Assembly (NCBI RefSeq): GCF_026212465.1
Contig: NC_080047.1
Coordinates: forward strand, 37,617,813-37,681,812
DNA length: 64,000 nucleotides
Source: Amaranthus tricolor
Taxonomy: Eukaryota > Streptophyta > Magnoliopsida > Caryophyllales > Amaranthaceae
Reading direction: 5' to 3'
The stretch's first letter is position 1. Every line of letters begins with the position of its first letter. The position numbers were made by a program, and so were the translations under genes. The notes beneath the pieces were generated by a model that saw only the letters and a program-made list of their open reading frames with translations, ran no database searches and was not told the DNA's origin. Below are positions 25,001 through 38,045 of this stretch, piece by piece.

Positions 25001-28000
25001 TCCACGACGTGTAGACATGGGATCTGACGCAATGCCTACTCCTAATGGAACCTCCATTAGTGGTGTAATTTGTACCTGCCACAAGAAATAAATTGCTACA
25101 AACTTGAGCAAGGTCCATAGATTATATTTCATTCTCAAACTACATAAAATATCAGTTACTTTACAAGTATTACAACAGAAAGGAAATGGGTCAGGTTATT
25201 ATTTGTGGATATACAAGTGGCAAACCATTTACATCATGCCTAATGGAGCTACTGAATATACCGAAAAGACAATTTAAGAACAAGTGTCTCCAAATGTATG
25301 TGAAAGAAAACAAGAGTAAGAACATAAGAGGGATATACTCAAGGGACAAAATAAGAAAATAAATCTTATAAACTTGTTTTTCAAAGGAACAAAGAGCAAC
25401 AACCTCACTTGTCTACTAAGAAAAGGATTTCAAATAAGGATGCAATTTTTGCACTTAAACCATAATCGACATATATTAGCCATTCAGATTCGAAAAGGCC
25501 CTACAATAGGAAAGAAAAACTATAATTTTAGTGCAAAACAGTGATTGCATCACTGCATTGCGATTCACGACCGTATTGTAAAGGCCTTTTGGAAATTGTG
25601 ACCGTAATATAGGCCACAATGAATTCTTCGTCCGTTTCTAAACTAGAGTATATGTCATTGTTTCTTTGATTTTACATAATTTTCAATTTATAGTAAGTAT
25701 CAATTATGTTCTAGAATATTATAAGATCCTCGTATATTATACCAAACATGCAGCTCCATCAAGTTTATAATCTTGGCTCCGCCTTTTCTTGTCATATTTT
25801 TGTCTATAATCTTTTTCTTGCACAAGTAACTTCAAAAGATGAGAACAAATATCATCTTACATGACTTGAACAGACACAAAGAAAGCTCAAGAGATACTCT
25901 GTGATAAAGCTAACAATCATAATTTATAAAAGTGTAGCGGGATCACATCAAACTCTTATTTGTATCCTATTCATAAAGTTTAATCAAGAACAATAGAATT
26001 TACTTAATAAAAATACATTCGTCAAATGAAATTTATTGAAGCATTTTGGCTTTCAATAGGCACCATAAAAATAATTAACTATGGGAAGGAAACTTCTATG
26101 TATATTGGCTTTTGGTACTCTAGTCTCAAGTAGCTTAATGAAAAACCAACCAAAGCATGATAAGATAACACCCATATTTCAAATGAGCTTAAATACAATT
26201 TAAATGTTTACTCCCTCCGTCACTTTGAATTTGCATCATTTTCCATTTTGGTCCGCCCCACTTAATTTGCATCATTTCTATTTTTGGACAATGGCCCACC
26301 ACTTTCTTTTAATCTCATCCATACATTTTAACTCTCTTTTAATTTCATCCACACAATTCATTTTCTCTCTTGATTTATTATCACTTTCTTAAAACTTAAC
26401 CACTTCCTCTTTGATGCAATTCAAAGAGAACAGCGAGTAGTTGTTTATCTTGACTCGTTTCCTAATTCCTATTCAGTTTATGTTTAAGACACTAAAAAGA
26501 CTACCAATTATCTTTAAAAGAAGCACCAATGTATTAAGGGTTGTTAATCTCAAAAAGATGAGTGAACTCTAAAATTTGATTTAACACTTGCCATAGAAAA
26601 GGGTTTAAAGATTTGTATGTACAGGGGAGCCACAATGGATGAAGAGAAGCAAAGAGAAATAGAAAGAAAAGTTAAAAAATAAGAGCGGTGGGTTATTCCT
26701 TCAAAAAGTCAACTTATCGTGCCTCCACACGGAAATATAAATTTAAAAAAGGTGTCTCCTTACTATTTCTTTTCTTTAAGGTGCTAATGACAACTAAAAT
26801 GTTCAATAGGTCCATTCCAACAACAATTTGTTCAACAAATCAACAAACCATCCCAACAAACCATCAACATATACAATTTTTGCTACCTACTTTTGAATTC
26901 TACTAGAAACCATACATGGATGTTGTGGAATTTTATGGTATTATTTTCTCTTTTCCAATGGCATTCTAGTTTTCTGTTTACTTCACTATCCTCTCCAACT
27001 TCTCGGTAAACAAAAAAAAGTTAACATAAAAATAATTAAAATGGTTTGATTTAAGTTTTTTCTTTATCAATTTCAATTTCTTGTCCCATATTCCTTATTT
27101 TTAAGATTTTCAAAGGCTTATTTTCATGTTGGGGAGTTTAATAAATTGTGCTATTGATTTATTAAAAATGGCAAATTAGTGATGTTTTAATGGTGTAAAA
27201 ATAGTTGTTTACATTTTCTATCTATTGATTTAAGAATGTCATTGAAGGCTGTAGGACAATGCTTTCAAAATATGAAAAGTCGGCGTAGACAATTGCCTTA
27301 ACTAAACGTTGTTTAATGTAGTTTTTCTAAAACAAGTTATCGACATCACTTAAATTTTTTAGGATCCGCCACTTTCTTATGAAAATATTTCCATCCAAAA
27401 ACAACAAAGTATATTAATTTAGGTAACTAATGCTAAAACAATCAAGGGGATGAAATACAATTTTACCATTTCGCAAATATTTAATGTTATCACCGCACAT
27501 CACACAAGTACTAACCTCGTTTCACATAAAAGAAGTATCAACTTATGTTCAACGAAAATAGTAAATAGAATTATAGAAAACAGGGGGAGAAAAAAAAAAG
27601 GAAAATAAACGATGAACATACAATTTTCATACAATTAGGGAATAGTAAAACACAAAATATACACCAATAAATCAAAACTTTTGGTACAAATACCCGAAAC
27701 TATTTGGCTTATCATCAGTAAAGAATGGTAAAAGAGAGAGTATCAAAGTTAAAGTGGTTAGTTAGTGGAGACCACAGAAGAACATGTTATGTTATAACTC
27801 TAAAACTCCATATGCTTGGACATCTAATCGTAACAGGCTATCTAAGAACCCCCCGCCACACACACACCCACACCGCTAGTAACAGAAAACATAATCATTA
27901 TAAGAGGTTTTGCGGATCAAAGATTTTATGTAGTCAACAAACAAGAGTCCAAACATATTTCCATTCTTGATTGTCCACCAAGTATTGACTTATATCATAA

Positions 28001-31000
28001 TTAACTAACTTACACTTATCTGGGAAGTGCTACCAAGAGTTATTACATCACCGGTAACAAGCTCCTGAGGCTCCCCCCAAGTTCTGCTACCAGAATCAGG
28101 ATGATGAATCGCCTTAGCATTTAGCAGAGTTCCGTTTAGACTACCTACGTCCACCACCTCCCATTTCAATTTCTGAAGAAAAGAACAACAATAATGCCAA
28201 AGCCTTCATCCCAAAAAAAAACAAGAGTGGAAGACAATTCCAAAACTAAGAGAACAAAAAAGTTCAGAAAGTTACATCAGAATTCCACTTTATCAAAGCA
28301 TGTTTTCCAGAAACCTCTGAATCCTTCAGCAACAAGTTACTGGGAGGGACCCTTCCAAGAATTAATGGAAGCTTAGAATCATCACTAGAACGCAATGAAA
28401 TATAAAGCCCACGTGTTGGACCTGAGATAACTTCAAGGGATAGGCAAGTTCCTGCACTTCTAACAAGAAGATTGAATGACAAACTTACAATTTATAATAT
28501 TTTACTAGCTGTCTTTACAATTCTAAAGTTGGAATAATGAATTGTAGTTGTCTTTACAATTCTAAAGTTGGAATAATGAATTGTGTACCTTGATCTAAGT
28601 TACCTCTGGAAAATCCATGAAATTTAATATCATATGGCCTAAACCTTAATTCTTCATTCGAGCCTTCCTTTATAGCGCATTTCTGCTCTTCAATAAATCT
28701 TGCCGACAAGGGACGTCTCAATGTTTGACCAACCAAAAGGTCTTCACTCTGATCATCTATATCTACAATTATACTACCATCTGAATGATGGAAAAGTTTA
28801 TACTATAGGATCAACTTCAGAATGAATATAAGAATTTTCAAACAAAAGCAAAGGATCACATCACAATAGAAACCCCTCATACAGGTACACGCTAACCACC
28901 TATTATAAAAATAGATCAAATAGATACGTGGATAATGTTACCGAAATACAAAATCACTTGTCAAGTTCACAAAAGTAGCATTTACTAGCAAGGTCTCATT
29001 TAGTTATGGAAATGATCAAAAATGAAAATTCATTATCAAAATTTCCAAGTTTAAAGACTTCAATAGGGATGGAATTGGATTTTGGACCCGAATCAGATTC
29101 GTGGATCCATATCCATTTTTAGGGTCTAGATCTCATTTTTTTGGACCCAGCGGATTTAAGTTCAGCCAATATATGAAGAAATGGGTCTAGATTCGAATCT
29201 TGTACTAGGATCCGGACACAAATTCGTAATCTTTTTTTAAAAAAAATTGAAAATAGAAATAAAAGTTATTAAACCCTAGCCATACTATGTCATCTCTTAC
29301 ACTGTAAGAAGAATAACCTAATAACTTACTCTTATTTCACCTCTATAAAAATCCACCATTTCTATCTTATTATTCCTCACATTCAAGAACTTATACAAGT
29401 ACACCTTTTAACCAGCCCTTATTTATAAACCTTACAAATCTTAACCAAAAGAGGGCTTTTGTTCTATAATTCAGCTAACAACTTGCTTGGTAGATAGCAT
29501 GAGCTCTTGTTTGTAAACGATTTTCAAGTTAATTCTATTCCCATTGTATATAATGGCTTCCTATTCATTATTGTTTTATCTTGCTAAGCTTTAAAATACA
29601 CATCTGATTCCAGAGATCTGAATACAGGTCTAGATCAAAGTCCATATGAACACGGTCCAAATCCGACCCATTTTCATCCCTAGCCTTCAACAAATACATA
29701 CACCATAATACTACTTACACAAAAATCAAAGAGCTCACAAAGCGATTGTTTTCACATAGCCATGTCATGTATGTAGTTGTGCATACCTTCAAGATGCTCA
29801 TGTGTTTCAAATAAAAAAACAAAGTTTTAAAGTTTGGCAGTTGAGAGCTTGAGCCCAAAATTGTATCTTATATTTATTGAAAAAGAGTGGTTTACGACTA
29901 TGAAGGTGCATGTCGAGAGGAATGGCACAAGGAGTTTCAACTTCTAACACTGCTAATACTTAAAAGAGTATGTCTTGACATTAATTTTTATGTAGCTTGC
30001 AAGTGTATAGTCAGAATGTTATACGGAATTAGTGATGTTCGGTGTTGTGTGACATGTGTTAATTGATAGCAGAAAAAGGGTCTCTCAAGTTGCTTTTTCT
30101 AGAAGGTGGACATAGTGATGATAAATTGATAACGATGCAATTTAGGCCCATATATGTTTAATATTTCTTTGTTTTCGTGAACCCTTTTTATCTAAATTAA
30201 ATTTTTTTTTCCACACACAAAAAGAACAATGAAACTAAACAAGTTGACAAACAAGATCTACATCAACTAATGAGAAGACAAACAATAAAGTAAACAGCTT
30301 CAATAGCATTATTTACTATCACCATAAGAATTATAGGCCATGAAAACAAAGAAAATTAGCATGCCTTGTATCAAGGGAGGTACAGGAGGAGGAAGCCTGT
30401 CTATATAGTCTCTTTGTGCTCCAGGTGAAATTACTTCAGTTTGCAATTGAGAACCTTCTAGAATGCTATCATTCTCTGGTTCATGTCTTGGGCTTTGCTC
30501 ATCAAATTCTTGCAACAAAGGTTTCTCCAAATGATCAACCTAAGAATGATACAGAGATTCAACTATCAAAAGCAGAATCAACAACAGATATAATTTGATA
30601 TGTATCTTTATTTATAAGCAATGACTATTGCGCTCATGGGGCCCTAAATTTAATTAAGAAAAGGCAATTTTTGTCAAGAGCTGATGCTATATCATGGAAG
30701 CATTACAGCTTTAACCAATTTTTGTTACTAAGGTCTTCAGAGAATTCAAAAGGTGTAGTTTTACAAATGATCGTGAATGCGTAAACACCAAATTATGCTT
30801 AACCTAGTATGGAGCAAACTTTTAGGTAACTATTGTGGCACTATGATGTAAAAAGAAATTAGTCTAATGACAAGGTACATACTTCAACATCAATAATTCA
30901 CAAATAAATGGAACAATTTATAACTGGTCTTTTCATAAGATTCTTCAGCATATATATGAACAATCTCCGGAAATAGATTTTCCAAGTATTAAGGATCAGA

Positions 31001-34000
31001 GAAGCCTACATCAATCACCAATTTAATCAACTTTGAAAATCATTTGACTAAATATATAGACTAGTTTATAGCAAATGCAAAACTATTGCGGCAGTTGCAC
31101 ATGGATAATACTTAATTTCTTCATATATTTATAAACATACATGTCAACAAACTCCCTGAGCAAGAATGAAAAAATACATTATTTATTGCATTATAAACAG
31201 CCATTGCTTAAAAATGTTGAGATTTTCTAAGATTATTAGGATTTAGGATATTCGGAATAAATTTTCAAGATATGATTTGGGAAACAAAAAGCTAAAAGAT
31301 ACTGCTTATCTTCAAATAAAAGAGGTTTATGCCACGTTCTAGTCATTCGTGTAATCTTCCTTGTGTAACAAAATAGTCTAACATGAACATAGGATGCGGA
31401 TTGAGATAACTTATTGCCTATCTATCCTACTACCTTTTTAAGCAAAAAATAAAGTAAACAAACCCTAAAAAATAATTGATTAACATGACATGTTTTTCTA
31501 AAGTATCGTAAAATGATTTTGAATAAGGGTCAATATGTTTAGACTATACTACCAACAATCATTTCACAAATAAAATTAAATATCATAATGCACTACAAGT
31601 TCAGATAAGGAAAAATATGTTCCTTATGAACGGTTAATAGCTAATAGTTTAGACACAAATTTTGCCGGTGAGAAGAGAACAAAAAAATAGTCTTCGTTGC
31701 GAGTTTCTACTAAATGTTCTCATCCTCTACCTATATTCCAAAAAATGAAACAAGCTAAAAATGGTGTTTAAGTCAAAGGCTACTCATGTGCATCAATGAA
31801 TGTCATCAAATTCAAAACATTACTTAATTATAGTGCAAGATTTCAATTTTGGTAGTGATTACGATAACAATCATGGTGATGTGATAAAACGGTAATACGG
31901 TTGTCAATACCTTCAAATATTGCCGAAACAAAGAGATAACCCTTGAATCAGTTAATACAAGCTAGTTATTGCATTACACTTACTCAGAATCCACTTTTGG
32001 ACATCAAAGGAAGTATGTAAAAAAAATCTCCTCAATTGATCATTTTGGACTATGATGGCAAATAGAATAATCTAAGTATCTAATACCAGTAAGGAAGAAA
32101 CATCAATGTGAAATAGAAGTAAAAGAGACCACCAAAAAATTAATCAATAAGTACTCCATAAAGCAAAGAAAAAATCTACATTATACCATAATAAAAAACA
32201 TTGGATATTAAAATCCATAACAAGAAGAAAATAAACCACTTGGTAACTACTAAGTTGATGGCAAAATCAAATCCAGACAACGTATCCAATATCCATGACA
32301 ATTAAATTAGTTCCGCCAATTAGCCCTTGAACAATTTCACATCTACCATATTTATATGGTGTATTATATTATTAAAGTAATCCAGATTTAAGATTCATAC
32401 TTGCTTTTTAAGACAATTCAGTTAGCAACTTCTTTGCAAGTAAGAAGCTATACCAGTAACAAACAACAACACAATTTTTTTTATTAGCATAATAAGCGGA
32501 AAGCTAGAACTAACTTATAGCCATGCCCCCTGATACCCTATTTAATTTATAATAGTTTTTTTTCTCAAGAGACTAGAAGTAGAGATATTCCATGAAAGCT
32601 CAAGAGACCACTAAGAATGAAATGATGCATGCCACAACAACGAAACTCCATCAAAAATAAATAAATGCAATGAGATGAGAAAAAAACAACCACATAATCC
32701 ATACTATATCATAGTCATCCAGCTCTACCTCACTTACATTATACATTTATTGAATATAACCCATCAGTAACTGATACTCCTCTTCCATAAAAACCCAACA
32801 AAGTGAATGCCACGTCAGTATGAGTTGTTACTCACCCCTCTCCCTCTTGTATTTTGTTTCTTTCTGTTATAACAAACTTTTTTTCATTCCAAAAAGTTGT
32901 TAGAATAGTCCCTTCTAGATGTATATATAGTAAGTCTTTGTAATCATCTTCTTTAATGAGAATAAAGTGCATTAGTTCATTACTATAACATGGTATCGGA
33001 GCCATTATTTTTTCTCTGATCCTTCTTATTTTTTTCTTACCTACTACACACCACCATTTTCTTTATTTCTAGTTCTTTCTTGACAACTCCTCATTTTTTT
33101 GTTCAACAAAAATGTCTACAACACCTCCAACTGCAATTGATTCTAAACAAAATCCTGGCTCCGTATATTTCTTGCATCCATCGGACCATGCTAACACTAA
33201 GTTAGTATCTCATCCTTTTGATGGATCCGGTTTTGGTGATTGGAAACGTGCCATGGTCATTGCATACAAGCTGAAAACAAGATGAATTTTGTTGATGGTT
33301 CCTTGGTGAAACCAGATTCTACCGACGTCAACTGTAAAGCTTGGGAACGTTATAATCATATGGTCATCGGTTAGATAATTACTTCTTTAGACAAATATGT
33401 CACTCGTAGTGTAATGTATTACGATACTGCATATGAAATCTGGAAAGACCTCAAAGATCGCTATGGACAAACATCATCTGCGCAACTTTATTCTCTTCAA
33501 GAACAAATGTTCAACATTGAGCAAATCGAATGTGAATATTGCATAATATTTTACAAAAATCAAGTCTCTATGGGATGAGATTGATAATCTCAATCCTCTT
33601 CCTACCTATACATGCAAAATTGGTTGTTCATGTGGTCTCACAAAAAAGGTCTTTTAAGTACAACAAGATCAAAGACTCAACGTATTTTTTGATGAAACTT
33701 GATCCCCAATTTAATCAAGTCCACACCAACATTCTTATGATGCCTGAACTACCTACTGCTTCTATTGCTTATTGTCTCCTTCTTCAAGAACAAAGACACA
33801 AAGAAATAAGCCAAGAAATCAGAAAATCAAACCAAATTTCCAATGACTCTATGGCCTTCTTTTCCGACCTTAGAAAGTATTACAATCATCCTAGTCATAA
33901 ACCTTCTGAAAACAACACTAAATCTCATTCCAACACTAAGAAGCGACAATACTTTTGTGATCATCAAATTGACTGGCCATACTATGGACCAGTGTTACAA

Positions 34001-37000
34001 GATTCATGGTTATCCACCTACTCACAAATATCATTCTTCTAAAAAGACTGTCGCTGTTGCACAAAGAGCAGATAATGAAGATCCTACAGAGATTGAATCC
34101 ACCGGACTCACTCATAATCAATTTCATCACCTTCTTCAACTCCTTGGCAAGAAAGAACCTACTGGTCCTATTTCTGATTTTTCTCAACCTCATGATTCAG
34201 CAAACCTAGCAGGTACATTTTGTTTTCTTTCTAGCTCTATCTATTCCGGTTGGATTATTGATAGTGGCGCCACAGACCACAAGTGCAATAATTCTGTTTA
34301 TTCACCAACCTCAAAACTCTTGATACTTCTCAACCTTCATTTGTAGCATTTGTCCTTTAGCAAAACAAAGTAGACTTCCATTTATGTCTAGTAGCATTAA
34401 GACTACTATGCCCTTTCAACTCATAATGTTGACACATGGGGACCTTATCCTCAAGCTACTTATGATGGATGTAACAAATTCATTACTATTATAGATGATT
34501 TTACCCGAGCTACTTGGATATTTCTTGTACAAAGAAAAAATCATTGTGTTCTTATTTTACAAAATTTGTTTACATATGTTGAAACACAATTCGATTCTAA
34601 AGTCAAAATTATTCGTACCGATAATGCAAAGGAACTCACAGAAGGTGCAATCCTTCAAGTATACATCAATAAAGGAATAATTCAACAAAAATCTTGCACC
34701 TACACCCCACAAAAAAATGGAGTCGTTGAGCGCAAACATAGACATATATTAGACATTGCTCGTGCCCTTTCTTTTCAAGCTAATCTACCTTCTATTTTTT
34801 GGGGCGATTGTATTAAAACAACTACTCACATCATCAACAGAATACCGTTGACTGTTCTTGGCAATATTTCTCCTTATGAATAATTAAATGGCATACCACC
34901 TGATAATTCTTCCCTTCGTACATTTGGCTGTTTGTGTTTTACTTCCACCATCAAACAAGGACGCACCAAATTTTCTTCAAGAGCCAACCTATGTGTCCTC
35001 ATTGGCCACCCATATGGTCAGAAAGGCTATAGAGTCTACAACCTTACCTTCAAACAAATTATGATATCAAGAGATATCACTTTTCATGAACATCATTTCC
35101 CTTTTCACCACTACAAGAAAGAATCTGATTCCTACACTCCTTTTTACCTACCTACATCTACCCCTATTAATCCTTCCCATGCATAATTCCCACCTACTCA
35201 TGCCAACCTTACACCTCTTCCCAATTTTACCCAACGTACAAACACAATACCCCATGACTTTACTCCTTCCACTACCCATATCAATACTCCAATTAATGAT
35301 AATGCACAAACACCACCTCCTTCTGACACTACCTTTCCTCATGATAGTACATCACCTATTACCCATGCCAATACTCCCATGTCTAATTCTACACGCCAAA
35401 ATCCTACACCCATCTCTTTAACTGATTCTAATCCCAACTCTTTTAGTTGTTGATGTCCTCCACTACGTAGATCTTCCAGACCTCATCACACACCCACTCA
35501 TCTTAAAGGATTTGTTTACACCTCCATCACTTCTCATTGATGTAATCTTGTCAAATATTCAACATTACCTTTAACTTCCCATTCTTTACTTACTGCTTCT
35601 TGCACCTGGCATGAACCAAAGAACTACAAAACAGCTTCACAAGACCCATTATTGATCCAAGCTATGAATAATGAACTCTCTGCTCTTGACAAAAATAAAA
35701 CTTGGGATATTGTTCTTCTCCCACCTGGTAAAAAGGCAATTGGTTGCAAGTGGGTATACAAAGTAAAAGCTCAAAGTTGATGGCTCTCTCGAAAGATATA
35801 AAGCACGTCTTGTTGCTAAGGGTTACAAACTTACAATCAACAGTATGGTATTGATTTCATGGAAACCTTTTTACCAGTAGTTAAAATGACCACCATACAC
35901 TGTATTATTGCAATTGCTGCTAGCAAGAATTGGTCTCTTTATCAACTTGACATTAATAATGTCTTCCTTCATGGTGACTTGCATGAAGATGTTTATATGA
36001 AAGTTCCTGATGATCTTAGTTATCCTTCCAATGTTGTTTACAAACTCAAGAAATCATTATATGGACTCAAACAATCATCCAGACAATGGTTTTCCAAGTT
36101 ATCTCATGCTCTTCAACAACAAGGTTTTCTTTCTTCCAAGAATGATTACTCTCTATTTCTCAAGAAAACTGTAACAACCATCACCATTGTTGCAATATAT
36201 GTGGACGATATCATACTCACTGGGAATGATTCTTTAGAAATATCTAATCTCAAAACTTTCTTGCATAATATTTTAGCATTAAAGACTTGGGTGAACTCCA
36301 TTTTTTTCTTGGCATCGAAATCAATTATGTTCCAAAGGGTATTGTTCTTTCTCAACAAAAATTCACAACTGACAGTGGCAGCACCGACTTCAAACCTGTA
36401 GTTACTCCACTGCCTATCAACCTCAAACTACAAGCTGGTAATTCTCCACTCTTCTCCAATCCCACCCTTTACAGGTCACTTGTTGGTAAACTCAATTTTC
36501 TCACCCACACTCGTCCTAACCTATCATACTCCGTCTCAGCCAATTTATGCAACAACCGACAGATGCCCATTTTTCAGCCCTCAAACGTACACTCATTTAT
36601 GTTCACTCCACTTCCGGCCAGGGCATTCTTCTACGAGCTTCTAATACATTAAAAATCCAAGCATTTTCAGACTCCAACTGGGGAGCTTGCTTAGACACTC
36701 GAAGATCCATTACTGGTTATATCTTATTATTTGGTCAGTCTCCCATTAGCTGGAAATCTAAAAACAAAATACGGTTTCCATGTTTTCTTCAGAAGCTGAA
36801 TATCGTGCCATGTCATCCGCTGCTTCAGAAACTACTTGGGTCATTCGTCTTCTTGAGGAGCTTGGTATTACCAACCTTAAACCAGTTACACTCCACTGTG
36901 ATAATCATTCAGCTCTGCACATCGCCAGCAATCCTGTTTATCATAACCGCACCAAACATATCGCTATAGACTACCATTTCACTCGTGAAAAAGTTATGGA

Positions 37001-37979
37001 AGGCCTAATTCAACTCACTTATCTTCCCACCACCAGTCAACTTGCTGATGTATTAACTAAGATCCTACCATCTTCTCAACAACACATTTTACTTTCCAAG
37101 CTTGGCATGACCACCACCCCAAGCTTGCGGGGGATATTGAATATAACCCATCAGTGACTAATACTCCTCTTCCATAATAACCCAACAAAGTGAATGCCAA
37201 GTCAGTATGGGTTGTTACTCACCCCTCTCCCTCTTGTATTTTGTTTCTTTCTGTTATAACAAACTTTTTTTCATTCCAAAAAGTTGTTAGAATAGTCCCT
37301 TCTAGATGTATATATAACAAGTCTTCGAAATCATCTTCTTTAATGAGAATAAAGTGCATTAGTTCATTACTGTAACAACATTGGAACAGCATTACAGCAA
37401 CAAGGAAGAAAGTAGAGAACACCTAAAAAAATGTTCCAAAGACTATTTAAACACCTTATTATAAATTAGATACAATAATGAAAATTTTCCAGTAAAGTAA
37501 CACTGTTTTTTTATCAATTAATTGACATCCCAGGATACCTTTAGAGATTTCACGAAACAATCAACAACTTGACCCATTCACACAAAAAAATCCGATATTA
37601 AATACAATAACAAATATACAGGATCAAATACAAATTACAGCATAATCAAATCTTCATCAGCTTAAATGATTATAAATAATCATGCTAACTTAATGAGTAA
37701 AAAAATTCCAAAAATAATCACAATCAACATCATCGAACACAATTGAAATAAATTCAGTACGAACATTAAAGCAAATATTGAAAACCTAGGAAAACAAATT
37801 AGAATAATAAGATAAAGAAAATAGGAAAATGTAGAGAAATTGACCTTAATAGAGAGAGATGGAGAAGAACGACGAGAGAAGAATCGCCATGGTTTAGAAG
37901 CAATGAAAATTAAAAGGAGGATAAGGAGAAGAAGCACGATAAGGATAACAACAATGGTTCCCTGCATCGCCATGGCCAT
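16016..37979 (-). CDS. KAPP: Kinase-associated protein phosphatase (KAPP, FHA-PP2C), 13 exons
   Basis: Exons in transcript order: 37845-37979, 30365-30539, 28589-28780, 28276-28451, 28014-28172, 24938-25075, 24798-24859, 21481-21616, 19170-19264, 18310-18425, 17956-18085, 16262-16316, 16016-16171. They join in frame to 1725 nt, or 574 residues, close to the 581 of Arabidopsis KAPP. The protein has an N-terminal membrane anchor (about residues 8-28, then KPWRFFSR) and an FHA domain at about 170-280 (R201, S215, H218, N239). A PP2C phosphatase follows from about 290, with metal-site residues E311/D312, D333 in DGHGG, D506 in DGLWD and D553 in QDNTS. In Arabidopsis, KAPP binds phosphorylated receptor kinases such as CLV1 and FLS2 through the FHA domain and dampens signalling. 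Intron 2 uses a GC donor; all others are GT-AG. No lesion was seen. Confidence 0.96.
16493..16752. mobile_element. Stowaway-like MITE in KAPP intron 11
   Basis: The left end is TACTTCCTCAGTCCCTCC..TACTATTTG; the complemented right end is TACTCTCTTCTATCCCTACTA followed by TTTG. Both begin at TA. Non-coding. Confidence 0.65.
19495..19620 (+). mobile_element. Au-like SINE fragment in KAPP intron 8
   Basis: The phrase GGGTCAAATGCACGCAACC followed by TTACCC closely resembles the conserved 3' body of plant Au-type SINEs. The tRNA-related 5' part with A and B boxes is not recognisable, so only a fragment is claimed. Confidence 0.45.
23600..23745 (-). repeat. Dispersed repeat copy in KAPP intron 7
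   Basis: The complement contains GGGATTTAACACCGCGACAA, then AGATTACATAATGGGCGTCA and GTTATGTAACG. The same order of motifs occurs on the plus strand at 58940-59065, so the two are copies of one repeat in opposite orientation. Element class unknown. Confidence 0.55.
24535..24623. repeat. Tandem duplication, unit about 44 bp, in KAPP intron 7
   Basis: Two units start at 24535 and 24580. Each runs ATTAGTCAC.TAATTTTCC to CAAGTTTTTCAGAC with few differences. Confidence 0.85.
26209..26439. mobile_element. Stowaway-like MITE in KAPP intron 5
   Basis: The left end is TACTCCCTCCGTCACTTTGA plus ATTTGCATCA; the complemented right end is TACTCGCTGTTCTCTTTGAA plus TTGCATCA. The ends pair over about 28 bp. 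Confidence 0.7.
28510..28587. repeat. Recent 39-bp tandem duplication in KAPP intron 3
   Basis: The units start at 28510 and 28549 and are identical over at least 36 bp, from TGTCTTTACAATTC to GGAATAATGAATTGT. The second unit abuts the exon 3 donor site (complement of GTAC at 28585-28588). Confidence 0.9.
29064..29682. mobile_element. hAT-like MITE in KAPP intron 2, 619 bp
   Basis: The ends are inverted: TAGGGATGGAATTGGATTTT on the left, and TAGGGATGAAAATGGGTCGG when the right end is complemented. The flanking octamers GACTTCAA (29056-29063) and GCCTTCAA (29683-29690) agree at seven of eight positions, the duplication length of hAT elements. No transposase is present. Confidence 0.78.
30540..32742. 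other. KAPP intron 1, downstream part (nearer exon 2)
   Basis: AT-rich intronic DNA. I recognised no gene or repeat between exon 2 and the copia insertion. Confidence 0.6.
32748..32990 (+). repeat. 5' LTR of the copia element
   Basis: A 243-bp LTR with a TATA-like GTATATATAG at about 32920-32929; it ends CTATAACA immediately before the primer-binding site. Confidence 0.93.
33112..37157 (+). pseudogene. Decayed copia gag-pol
   Basis: A gag-like start at 33112 ([10 protein letters not shown]) soon meets a frameshift. Then follow a protease motif [10 protein letters not shown] (about 34251), integrase ([10 protein letters not shown] at about 34486, then RTDNAKEL and [12 protein letters not shown], to about 35100), reverse transcriptase (KWVYKVK at about 35748, [15 protein letters not shown] at about 35938, [11 protein letters not shown] at about 36198) and RNase H ([16 protein letters not shown] at about 36675, EAEYRAMS at about 36790, [12 protein letters not shown]). 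The order protease-integrase-RT-RNase H identifies Ty1/copia. Multiple frameshifts and stops interrupt it, for example TAA directly after NISPYE at about 34880. The region between the protease motif and integrase is much too short; most of the protease C-terminus and pre-integrase zinc finger is missing. Not functional. Confidence 0.93.
37135..37377 (+). repeat. 3' LTR of the copia element
   Basis: A 243-bp LTR, the same length as the 5' LTR with about 10 substitutions and no indels; ends CTGTAACA before the target duplication. Confidence 0.93.
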
Positions 37980-38037
37980 AGAGTCCTCGAAGCAGAAGGG
38001 AAGAGAGAGAAGTGGAGCTAGCGAGAAGAACGGAAGC

Positions 38038-38045
38038 CTATATAA
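38038..38045 (-). promoter_or_regulatory. TATA box of KAPP
   Basis: The minus strand reads CCATTATATAGGC about 60 nt upstream of the KAPP ATG at 37979. This predicts a short leader (about 30 nt) that is pyrimidine-rich and has no upstream ATG. Confidence 0.6.

Larger units (their letters stand above)
32748..37377 (+). mobile_element. Ty1/copia retrotransposon, antisense in KAPP intron 1
   Basis: The element is 4630 bp long. It has two 243-bp LTRs (32748-32990 and 37135-37377) beginning TATTGAATATAACC and ending TAACA, and is flanked by the 5-bp duplication ACATT (32743-32747 and 37378-37382). The primer-binding site TGGTATCGGAGCC follows the 5' LTR at 32991, matching the initiator tRNA-Met type. 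A purine tract GCGGGGGA precedes the 3' LTR. I count about 10 differences between the LTRs (about 4%), so insertion is not very recent. It is transcriptionally opposite to KAPP. Confidence 0.95.
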
